From CAZRHH01 sp964599885 (GTDB lineage Bacteria > Chloroflexota > Dehalococcoidia > DSTF01 > JACRBR01), in NCBI GenBank assembly GCA_964599885.1, contig CAZRHH010000098.1:1-9616 (forward strand): a DNA stretch of 9,616 nucleotides, written 5' to 3'. Position numbers and translations under genes: made by a program. Below the pieces are notes generated by a model that ran no database searches, was not told the DNA's origin, and worked only from the letters and a program-made list of their open reading frames with translations. The stretch's first letter is position 1. Each line of letters begins with the position of its first letter. This document shows, piece by piece, positions 1-4,591 of the stretch.

Positions 1-721
1 CGCCGACGAACATTTCGACGAACTCGGAACCGCTAATTGAGAAGAACGGCACGCCGGCTTCACCGGCCGTGGCACGCGAAAGCAGCGTCTTGCCGGTTCC
101 GGGCGGGCCGACGAGCAGCACGCCTCGCGGAATGCGGGCGCCGAGTGATGCGAATTTCTCCGGATACTTGAGGAATTCAACGACCTCGGCGAGTTCTTCC
201 TTGGCTTCATCGACTCCCGCGACGTCGGCGAAGGTGACGGTCGACTTGTTGCCCGTAAACATGCGGGCGCGGCTCTTCCCAAAGTTCATCGCCTGGCTGT
301 TCGAGCCCTGCGCCTGGCGCATCATGAAGATCAGGATGGCGCCGAAGATGATCAGCGGCAGGAAGTTAATCAGCAGCCCAATCCAATTGCCGAAGGCCGA
401 CGAGCTCTTGTATTTGACCTCGATGCCGCCGGCTCCGCCGATCGTGACGTTCTCGTCGCGCAGCGTCTGCTCGACGTCTGTGCGCTCACCAACGCGAGAC
501 TTGAATGCTTCCTGCGTGTCGGTCCGCTCGATCTTGAGCGAATTTCCGGAGACTTCGATGCTCTTGATCTTGTCATCGCGGGCGAGCGCCACCACTTCGC
601 TGAATGTCAGTGTCTTGGGGTCTTCACCGTCGCGGAGGAAGGAAACGACGATCGCGATCACGGCGACGAGGATCAGCAGATAGATGAAACTATTGCGTAG
701 CCAACGCGAACTCATGGGCAT
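1..721 (-). CDS. ftsH: ATP-dependent zinc metalloprotease FtsH, N-terminal part (cut by window edge)
   Basis: FtsH is a membrane-anchored AAA+ zinc protease that degrades misfolded or regulatory membrane and cytosolic proteins. The 240 visible codons hold membrane segment 1 (about residues 12-29), an extracytoplasmic FtsH_ext domain (about 30-112), membrane segment 2 (about 114-134) and the start of the AAA module. Walker A GPPGTGKT lies at residues 205-212, followed by the family signature SGSEFVEMFVG at the window edge. The second half of the AAA domain and the HExxH protease domain lie outside the window. Two in-frame ATGs exist, at 721 and 715 (M-P-M-S-S). I take the first because AAAGG (729-733) sits 7 bases upstream of it, but 715 is nearly as good. 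The gene has its own promoter. The identification is secure; only the exact start is open. Confidence 0.97.
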   Translation of the reverse strand, partial: MPMSSRWLRNSFIYLLILVAVIAIVVSFLRDGEDPKTLTFSEVVALARDDKIKSIEVSGNSLKIERTDTQEAFKSRVGERTDVEQTLRDENVTIGGAGGIEVKYKSSSAFGNWIGLLINFLPLIIFGAILIFMMRQAQGSNSQAMNFGKSRARMFTGNKSTVTFADVAGVDEAKEELAEVVEFLKYPEKFASLGARIPRGVLLVGPPGTGKTLLSRATAGEAGVPFFSISGSEFVEMFVG

Positions 722-780
722 AACCTAACCTTTTCCCCCTCGGTGGTAGGCACTCTGAGATGCGGGGGGTGTGTCGAGCC

Positions 781-809
781 AGTATAACAGAGCCCTCGAT
801 CGATGTAAC
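781..809 (-). promoter_or_regulatory. Sigma-70-type promoter for ftsH
   Basis: Reading the minus strand, a -10 hexamer TATACT (781-786) lies 17 bases from a -35 hexamer GTTACA (804-809). The -10 matches the TATAAT consensus at five of six positions and the -35 matches TTGACA at four. The predicted transcript start near 774 leaves a leader of about 53 bases before the ATG at 721. I saw no strong hairpin in that leader. This is sequence matching only. Confidence 0.6.
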
Positions 810-895
810 GCGGATGCGCTTCCAACCATCTCACAGCGCCTTGACGGCGCGGCACGCTTGACGCTGTGTGCTGAAACGCCCATGTTCCCGACCCA

Positions 896-911
896 GTGTC
901 GGCGCCGAGAC
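896..911. repeat. Inverted repeat in the gap between tautomerase gene and ftsH promoter
   Basis: GTGTCGGCGCCGAGAC is a palindrome apart from one mismatched pair, with a perfect 10-base core TCGGCGCCGA. It lies about 35 bases past the tautomerase stop codon and upstream of the ftsH promoter. It has almost no loop and no T-run, so it is not a convincing intrinsic terminator. It could be a protein-binding site or chance in GC-rich DNA. The rest of 722-945 shows no gene. Confidence 0.3.
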
Positions 912-945
912 GCGGAAAAGGCATCGGCAGAGCCCCTGATTGGCC

Positions 946-1131
946 TTACTCGTCTGAGGCGAGTTTGCCGGCCTGCGCCCAGTTCTCAGGCTCGACATCC
1001 TGAAAAACTACGATCGTCGCCTCGGGGGTCGTGTGCGCTATGTTCGCGACCGCTTCGGTGATGGCGCGGGCAAGTTCCTGTTTTTGGGCGTGCGTGCGGC
1101 CAGAAAACAGTTCGACGCGGACGATCGGCAC
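946..1131 (-). CDS. 4-oxalocrotonate tautomerase family protein
   Basis: This is a 61-residue protein of the tautomerase superfamily, small enzymes that use an N-terminal proline, exposed after Met removal, as catalytic base and assemble as oligomers. The start is a GTG at 1131: it is preceded by a perfect AGGAGG (1138-1143) six bases away and puts proline directly after the initiator, as the chemistry requires. An upstream ATG in the same frame would bury that proline. Counting from Pro1, Arg11 of the classic enzyme is kept within GRT-x-AQK. The position of the second catalytic arginine (Arg39 in 4-oxalocrotonate tautomerase) aligns with a valine, and Phe50 with a tryptophan. The fold assignment is firm but the substrate is unknown, and classic 4-oxalocrotonate activity looks unlikely. 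It is divergent from rnhB. Confidence 0.9.
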   Translation of the reverse strand: MPIVRVELFSGRTHAQKQELARAITEAVANIAHTTPEATIVVFQDVEPENWAQAGKLASDE

Positions 1132-1137
1132 GGTGAA

Positions 1138-1143
1138 CCTCCT
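1138..1143 (-). promoter_or_regulatory. Shine-Dalgarno site deciding the GTG start of the tautomerase gene
   Basis: The minus strand reads AGGAGG followed by six bases and GTG-CCG. This is the strongest ribosome binding site in the window, and it fixes the start that exposes catalytic Pro1. Confidence 0.85.
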
Positions 1144-1147
1144 GAAG

Positions 1148-1176
1148 ATCGTAGTGCACTGATGCGGCATGGTAAC
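1148..1176 (-). promoter_or_regulatory. Possible promoter for the tautomerase gene
   Basis: On the minus strand, TACGAT (1148-1153) is spaced 17 bases from GTTACC (1171-1176). The -35 is close to the GTTACA of the ftsH promoter, also at 17-base spacing. A start near 1141 would give a leader of only about 10 bases, just covering the AGGAGG. The -35 match to consensus is weak. Confidence 0.4.
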
Positions 1177-1202
1177 CGGTTGCGGCCCCAGACGATGGGA
1201 AC

Positions 1203-1231
1203 TAGACATCCGGGGATCCCCGGTGTAGCAT
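1203..1231 (+). promoter_or_regulatory. Promoter for rnhB, apparently giving a leaderless transcript
   Basis: TAGACA (1203-1208, five of six to TTGACA) is spaced exactly 17 bases from TAGCAT (1226-1231, four of six to TATAAT). The predicted transcript start is at 1238-1239, which coincides with the rnhB ATG at 1239. No Shine-Dalgarno sequence precedes that ATG, which fits leaderless translation. The spacer contains a perfect 14-base palindrome, listed separately. Confidence 0.55.
1210..1223. promoter_or_regulatory. 14-bp perfect palindrome in the rnhB promoter spacer (candidate operator)
   Basis: CCGGGGATCCCCGG is fully self-complementary and lies between the -35 (1203-1208) and -10 (1226-1231) hexamers, where a bound dimeric repressor would block RNA polymerase. 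It could also act on the divergent tautomerase promoter about 35 bases away. No regulator gene is seen nearby. Chance occurrence in GC-rich DNA cannot be excluded without a genome-wide search. Confidence 0.4.
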
Positions 1232-1238
1232 CGCGGCG

Positions 1239-1889
1239 ATGGGCTTGTTTCCCGCCGTGCCCTCCCTGAACGCCGAACTCGCTGCCTGGCGGCAGGGCTT
1301 TCGGCACGTCGCCGGCGTCGATGAAGTCGGACGTGGCCCGCTTGCCGGACCCGTGGTCGCCGGAGCCGTCATCCTCGAACCATCGCGCATGCGTTCTTGG
1401 TGGAGCGATCTCCGTGACAGCAAGATGTTGCTCCAGCGCGAGCGCGAGCGCCTTTCGGCGCTGATCCGCGACGACTGCGCCTGGGCCGTCGGCTCCGCCT
1501 CGCACGAAGAGATCGATGCCGCCGGACTGATCGAAGCGACGAAGCGCGCGATGCGGCGGGCAATCGCCGCGCTGCCCTGCCGCCCCGACATGCTGCTGAT
1601 TGACGCGGTACACCTGACCGAGTACCGGCACCGCGCGATCATTCACGGCGACGCGCTCGTCGCATCGATCGCCGCCGGATCGATCGTCGCCAAGGTCGCG
1701 CGCGACGCCGTGATGGCGGACTACCACCCTGAGTACCCGCACTATAACTTCGAGCAGAACCGCGGCTACGCGACGCCCGAACACAAGCGCGCACTCGACG
1801 AACACGGCCCGTGCCCCATCCACCGGCGGCGGTTCGCGCCGGTGCGCGTGGCCGAAGACATGTTCGCCCTCACGCCCGCGCTTGCCTAG
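1239..1889 (+). CDS. rnhB: Ribonuclease HII
   Basis: RNase HII cleaves the RNA strand of RNA:DNA hybrids and starts removal of single ribonucleotides misincorporated in DNA. The 216-residue product is of normal family length. Family motifs appear in order: AGVDEVGRG with catalytic Asp28 and Glu29, the DSK motif (60-62), LLIDAVH with Asp122, HGD with Asp138, the SIAAGSIVAKVARD block (143-156), and the C-terminal NRGY...H...HGPCPIHRRRF segment. All four metal-binding acidic residues known from the E. coli enzyme have counterparts. The ATG at 1239 is preceded by promoter hexamers at a distance that predicts a leaderless mRNA, and there is no ribosome binding site. The stop codon overlaps the start of the next gene, so the two are probably co-transcribed. 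Confidence 0.97.
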   Translation: MGLFPAVPSLNAELAAWRQGFRHVAGVDEVGRGPLAGPVVAGAVILEPSRMRSWWSDLRDSKMLLQRERERLSALIRDDCAWAVGSASHEEIDAAGLIEATKRAMRRAIAALPCRPDMLLIDAVHLTEYRHRAIIHGDALVASIAAGSIVAKVARDAVMADYHPEYPHYNFEQNRGYATPEHKRALDEHGPCPIHRRRFAPVRVAEDMFALTPALA

Positions 1890-2274
1890 CGAGGGGCAGA
1901 AGCTCGGCTCGTTCGGCGAGCGCGTCGCCGCCGCGCACCTTGAGGCAAAGGGCTACCGCATCGTCGACCGTAACTTCCGCGTACCCGAAGCCGAACTCGA
2001 CTTGATCGCGTTCGACCGCGATGAGCTTGTGTTCATCGAAGTACGCACGCGCCGTGGCGGTTACGCGGGGATGGCGGCGCTGTCCGTCGGCCCGCGCAAA
2101 GCGAAGAAGCTGCTGCACGCCGTCCAGTTCTACATCGAACAACACCCGGAAGCCGAAGACTCGCCGATGCGCATCGACGTAGTGATCGTCGAGCTCGAGA
2201 AGGGCGGCATCGTACGTGCCATCGAGCATTATGAAGACGCCGTGCGCCCGGATCGGCTTGGCAACACACGCTAG
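1882..2274 (+). CDS. yraN: UPF0102 family protein (YraN-like, putative nuclease fold)
   Basis: This 130-residue protein belongs to the UPF0102/YraN family, whose members have a restriction-endonuclease-like fold and no firmly established cellular role. It shows the N-terminal GERVAAAHLEAKGYRIVDRNFR pattern in pieces (residues about 12-33) and the conserved core AELDLIAFDRDELVFIEVRTR (about 37-57). In that core, Asp40 plus the later Glu of FIEVRTR resemble a PD-(D/E)XK active site. The start is a TTG at 1882 overlapping the rnhB stop by 8 bases; no ATG or GTG suits the family N-terminus and no Shine-Dalgarno is evident, so translational coupling is likely. rnhB and yraN are often neighbours in bacteria. 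The reading frame and family are clear, the start less so. Confidence 0.93.
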   Translation: MPSEGQKLGSFGERVAAAHLEAKGYRIVDRNFRVPEAELDLIAFDRDELVFIEVRTRRGGYAGMAALSVGPRKAKKLLHAVQFYIEQHPEAEDSPMRIDVVIVELEKGGIVRAIEHYEDAVRPDRLGNTR

Positions 2275-2313
2275 GCGTCTGGTTTTCTGTTCTCTCCCCT
2301 GTCTAGCTCCCGC

Positions 2314-2342
2314 TTGCGTCGGCGACCCCGCGCTGTTATCGC
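2314..2342 (+). promoter_or_regulatory. Weak candidate promoter for the first fmdB gene
   Basis: TTGCGT (2314-2319) and TATCGC (2337-2342) are spaced 17 bases, each matching consensus at only three positions. The predicted transcript start would fall on the A of the ATG at 2349. No Shine-Dalgarno is present, so leaderless translation is plausible. A competing -10 reading is TGTTAT at 2334-2339. Confidence 0.3.
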
Positions 2343-2348
2343 TACTGC

Positions 2349-2714
2349 ATGCCCATCTATGAATTTGGATGCGCCGATTGCCGGCGCCGGACATCAGTGT
2401 TCGTGCGCAGCGTCGCTTCGCCAGTGACGGCGGCGTGCGAGCATTGCGGCGGCAAGCGGCTCGTGCGCCTCATGTCGAAATTCGCGGTACATCGTGCGGC
2501 CGGCGGCGGTGGCTTGGGCGACGACGGCGGCGAGATGCCCGACCTCGACGAGAACGATCCGCGCGCCGTCGCTCGCTGGGCACGCCAGATGAGCGCCGAG
2601 ACCGGCGAAGACCTCGGCCCCGAGTTCGATGAGATGGTCGGCCGCATGGAAGCCGGCGAGTCTCCCGACGACGTCTTCGGCGACGACGACGCCGGCGATG
2701 ACGACGAGTTCTAG
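2349..2714 (+). CDS. FmdB family zinc-ribbon protein (paralogue 1)
   Basis: The N-terminus MPIYEF plus two CxxC pairs (Cys8/Cys11 and Cys30/Cys33) is the FmdB/CxxC_CxxC_SSSS zinc-ribbon signature. Such small proteins are annotated as putative regulators, and the original FmdB was described as a regulator of formamidase-type genes; the role here is unknown. At 121 residues it is longer than a bare zinc ribbon. A Gly-rich linker (about 51-61) is followed by a helical segment beginning NDPRAVARW, and the protein ends in a strongly acidic tail with ten Asp/Glu in the last fifteen residues. The segment from NDPR to GESPDD aligns with the C-terminus of the second FmdB protein downstream, so the two are full-length paralogues. 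The start is fixed by the conserved MPIYE and has no ribosome binding site. Confidence 0.93.
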   Translation: MPIYEFGCADCRRRTSVFVRSVASPVTAACEHCGGKRLVRLMSKFAVHRAAGGGGLGDDGGEMPDLDENDPRAVARWARQMSAETGEDLGPEFDEMVGRMEAGESPDDVFGDDDAGDDDEF

Positions 2715-2718
2715 CGGC

Positions 2719-3033
2719 GTGCCCGAGAGCGACGCGCCAACCAACAAACAACCGGACTATCTCGTGAGGTTCGGAACGGACTTTGAATACGCCGCTAGAC
2801 TTGAAGCGTTGGCGGAGGCGGCGGCCCGGGTCGGCCTGCCGCATGGCGTTTCCGCCATCCAGAACCTCACGCCCCGCACCGGTTCATCGTTCGCCCTGCG
2901 CTCGACGATGGAGGACGCCGGATTTCCGGTTGTGAAGACAGGTCGTGCGAAGCACTATATTGTCGTACTGCCGCACCCGGTCACCGAGGACGCGGCGAAC
3001 CGATTCGATGCCGTGTTCGGCAGGTACGATTGA
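2719..3033 (+). CDS. Hypothetical protein, first gene of an orphan two-gene cassette
   Basis: I do not recognise the family with certainty. The frame begins with GTG at 2719, four bases after the stop of the FmdB gene, and codes for 104 residues; a GTG at 2764 is an alternative start. Upstream extension in frame would run antiphase inside the FmdB gene and is rejected. The protein has no signal peptide, no membrane segment and no cysteine. Its centre (about 20-50) is helical and alanine-rich, and its end (about 78-104) reads like alternating strand and helix around KHYIVVLPHPVTEDA. The pattern vaguely recalls C-terminal toxin domains of polymorphic toxins, but this is an impression from memory and was not tested. 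It is followed one base later by a second small gene, and the pair has lower GC than its neighbours. Confidence 0.65.
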   Translation: MPESDAPTNKQPDYLVRFGTDFEYAARLEALAEAAARVGLPHGVSAIQNLTPRTGSSFALRSTMEDAGFPVVKTGRAKHYIVVLPHPVTEDAANRFDAVFGRYD

Positions 3034-3034
3034 G

Positions 3035-3406
3035 ATGAAGTCAGTCAATTTCGACCAGCTATCCAAAACCCTCGGCGACCCCGTGCGATTGCCCCAAGAG
3101 CGCGTGAGCGCGGCCGAAGCGATTGCACGCGCCGTGCTCGATCTCGGCAATGACGCGTATCAGGCCCTACTGCTGGTTGCTGTGGATCAGTCGGTCGATT
3201 GCGAGGTTGCTCGTGCCGCCGGTAAAGCGCTCGGCGCGTTGGTCGCCGTCAACCATGACGCCGACCTCAACTTCCTTGCGCGCGACTTTACCGAGGAGGC
3301 TCTCAACGGCTACTTTCAAGGTCTCCCCGCCGCCATCGGTGGCACACTTGGATCCGAATCGCGATTCGGCCCCGGTACAGAGTTCCTCAAGAACCGCGCC
3401 GGGTAA
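3035..3406 (+). CDS. Hypothetical helical protein, second gene of the orphan cassette
   Basis: Family not recognised. The 123-residue product starts at the ATG at 3035, one base past the preceding stop (TGAGATG), so the two genes are almost certainly translated together. An upstream in-frame start at 2945 would overlap the previous gene and is unlikely. The sequence is rich in alanine and leucine and reads as amphipathic helices: about 26-37, 40-50, 56-69 and 85-95. This is compatible with a HEAT-like or immunity-protein-like helical solenoid. It is slightly acidic, with one cysteine and no signal peptide. A larger toxin-like gene is not present, so an immunity or antitoxin role is only a hypothesis drawn from the paired layout. 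Confidence 0.65.
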   Translation: MKSVNFDQLSKTLGDPVRLPQERVSAAEAIARAVLDLGNDAYQALLLVAVDQSVDCEVARAAGKALGALVAVNHDADLNFLARDFTEEALNGYFQGLPAAIGGTLGSESRFGPGTEFLKNRAG

Positions 3407-3472
3407 CCCTCACCGCTGAGTCCCGCTGCGCGAGATTCGTTCCGGTTGCGCTGTTCACACGCCCCGTCGCGC

Positions 3473-3478
3473 TACACT
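3473..3478 (+). promoter_or_regulatory. -10 element for the second fmdB gene
   Basis: TACACT lies 8 bases before the ATG at 3487, which places the predicted transcript start within about two bases of the start codon. No Shine-Dalgarno and no good -35 at 16-18 spacing are visible (a TTGCGC at 3446-3451 is too far). It resembles the arrangement in front of rnhB. Confidence 0.4.
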
Positions 3479-3486
3479 GACGCGTC

Positions 3487-3822
3487 ATGCCCATCTACGA
3501 ATACACATGCAAAAAGTGCGCGCGCCTGACGAGCCAATTCGTGCGCAACCCCGAACGCGAGACGGTACCCGCGTGCCAGCACTGCGGCGGCAAGACCGCG
3601 CGCGCGTTCTCGCGCTTCTCGCATCCGAAGAGCGAATCGCGCGCCCTCGGGCACTACGGCGCGATGCCGCGCTCGGCGGAGGAGTACAAGGACCCGCGCC
3701 AGATCGGCCGCTGGGTGGAGAAGAAGTTCGATGACTACGGCATGGACTTGCCGAGCGAGGCGCGCGAGATGATCGACGCCGCGCGCGACGGCGAACTGCC
3801 GGATGCAGTCAAGGATCTTTGA
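3487..3822 (+). CDS. FmdB family zinc-ribbon protein (paralogue 2)
   Basis: This is a 111-residue protein beginning MPIYEYTCKKC. Its two CxxC pairs sit at Cys8/Cys11 and Cys30/Cys33, the same spacing as in the first FmdB protein, which implies one bound zinc. The region after the ribbon, starting KDPRQIGRW (about 69-77) and running to GELPD (102-106), aligns with the corresponding part of the first copy, but the acidic tail is missing and the middle linker is basic instead of Gly-rich. The shared C-terminal half goes beyond the minimal FmdB domain and indicates an old duplication. Function is unknown; the family is annotated as putative regulatory proteins. The start is fixed by the conserved N-terminus and appears leaderless. 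Confidence 0.93.
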   Translation: MPIYEYTCKKCARLTSQFVRNPERETVPACQHCGGKTARAFSRFSHPKSESRALGHYGAMPRSAEEYKDPRQIGRWVEKKFDDYGMDLPSEAREMIDAARDGELPDAVKDL

Positions 3823-3846
3823 TGCGTCTCGCAATCATTGAGGATT

Positions 3847-3898
3847 GGTCTCTGGTGTTTGGTTCCTCGGCGGTCTCGGTTGTCGGTTCTGGGTTCTG
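3847..3898. repeat. Degenerate heptamer (GGTTCTG-type) direct repeats
   Basis: Two perfect adjacent copies of GGTTCTG lie at 3885-3898, and three degenerate seven-base units run from 3847 to 3867 (GGTCTCT, GGTGTTT, GGTTCCT). The stretch between is G/T-rich but out of register. The composition differs sharply from the C-rich coding sequence around it. It fills the gap between the FmdB gene and the translin-family gene and looks like the remnant of a simple-repeat tract. Confidence 0.55.
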
Positions 3899-3912
3899 GC
3901 GCGGAGCGACGC

Positions 3913-4545
3913 ATGACTGACATCGCGCGCACACTCGACGAGATCATGGAGGGCGTGCGCGCCGACTTCGCGTCGAAGAACGCGGCGCGCGAGACGGCAT
4001 TGCCGCTCTGCCGTGAGGCGATTCGCTTTTCGGCGAACGCGATCCGCGCGGTGCACCGCAAAGAATTCGATACCGCGCAGCAACTCGTCGATAAGGCGGG
4101 CGCGCAGGTGCGCACCGCGAAGGACAGCCTGCGCGATCACGCCGACATCTACTACGCGGGCTTCGTCCACGACGCACAGAAGGAGTTCGCCGAAGCGTCG
4201 ATCACGCTCGCGCTGATCTCCGGGCGCGAGATGCCCTCGCCCGATGCGCTTGGCGTCGAACAACCGGCGTTCCTCAACGGGATGGGCGAGGCGGTCGGTG
4301 AATTGCGGCGCCACCTGCTCGACACGCTGCGCGCGGGCGACGTCGAGCAATGCGAAGCGTGGCTGCACGCCATGGACGAGATGTACTCCGTCATGGTCAC
4401 GGTCGATTACCCGGACGCGATGACGGGCGGCCTCCGCCGCACCACCGACAGCGTCCGCGGCATCCTCGAAAAGACGCGCGGCGATCTCACGCTCTCCGTG
4501 CAACAGCGTCGCCTCGAACAGCGCCTCGACGAGTTCAATCGCTAG
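3913..4545 (+). CDS. Translin family protein (TRAX-like)
   Basis: Translin and TRAX are all-helical proteins that bind single-stranded RNA/DNA as octamers; TRAX subunits carry an RNase active site. Prokaryotic homologues exist but are little studied. The 210-residue product is helical throughout and carries the family blocks YYAGFVHDAQKEFAEA (80-95), MPSPDALGVEQPAFLNGMGEAVGELRRH in pieces (107-134), and YSVMVTVDYPD followed by TGGLRRTTD (158-179). Glu91 and Glu94 in the KEFAEA segment have the i, i+3 spacing of acidic active-site residues in TRAX, and Asp165 or Asp168 could complete a metal site; that is inference. The ATG at 3913 is chosen because GGAG (3903-3906) precedes it by six bases. 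A TTG further upstream would add repeat-derived residues. Some databases label relatives as haloacid dehalogenases, but no HAD motif is present. Confidence 0.85.
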   Translation: MTDIARTLDEIMEGVRADFASKNAARETALPLCREAIRFSANAIRAVHRKEFDTAQQLVDKAGAQVRTAKDSLRDHADIYYAGFVHDAQKEFAEASITLALISGREMPSPDALGVEQPAFLNGMGEAVGELRRHLLDTLRAGDVEQCEAWLHAMDEMYSVMVTVDYPDAMTGGLRRTTDSVRGILEKTRGDLTLSVQQRRLEQRLDEFNR

Positions 4546-4591
4546 GCACGCGGATTGACGACGACCGCACACGGCTTCCCGTCGCCACGCG

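Noticed and set aside
780..945. Possible tRNA or other structured RNA between ftsH and the tautomerase gene
   Set aside because: No cloverleaf, T-loop GGTTCGA box or CCA-like acceptor could be assembled; only the single inverted repeat at 896-911 stands out.
1038..1823. Open frame on the minus strand (261 codons) opposite rnhB
   Set aside because: It lies antisense to a clear RNase HII gene and runs through the tautomerase gene and both promoters. No recognisable domain.
2264..2290. ACGC-TAG-GCGT hairpin followed by a TTTT at the end of yraN
   Set aside because: The stem has only four pairs and a three-base loop, with the stop codon in the loop, too weak for an intrinsic terminator.
2629..2718. 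In-frame upstream extension of the 2719-3033 gene from an ATG at 2629
   Set aside because: This part lies inside the first fmdB gene in another frame and translates to low-complexity Thr/Ser/Ala, the expected shadow of its acidic GAC-rich tail.
3822..3920. Short frame of 32 codons starting in a TGATG overlap with the second fmdB stop
   Set aside because: Although the overlap looks like translational coupling, the frame consists mostly of the G/T-rich heptamer tract, overlaps the start of the translin-family gene and encodes nothing recognisable.
4546..4591. Possible bidirectional terminator between the convergent translin-family and thrS genes
   Set aside because: Only a four-pair ACGG-CTTC-CCGT hairpin is visible in this 46-base gap, with no T-run on either side.
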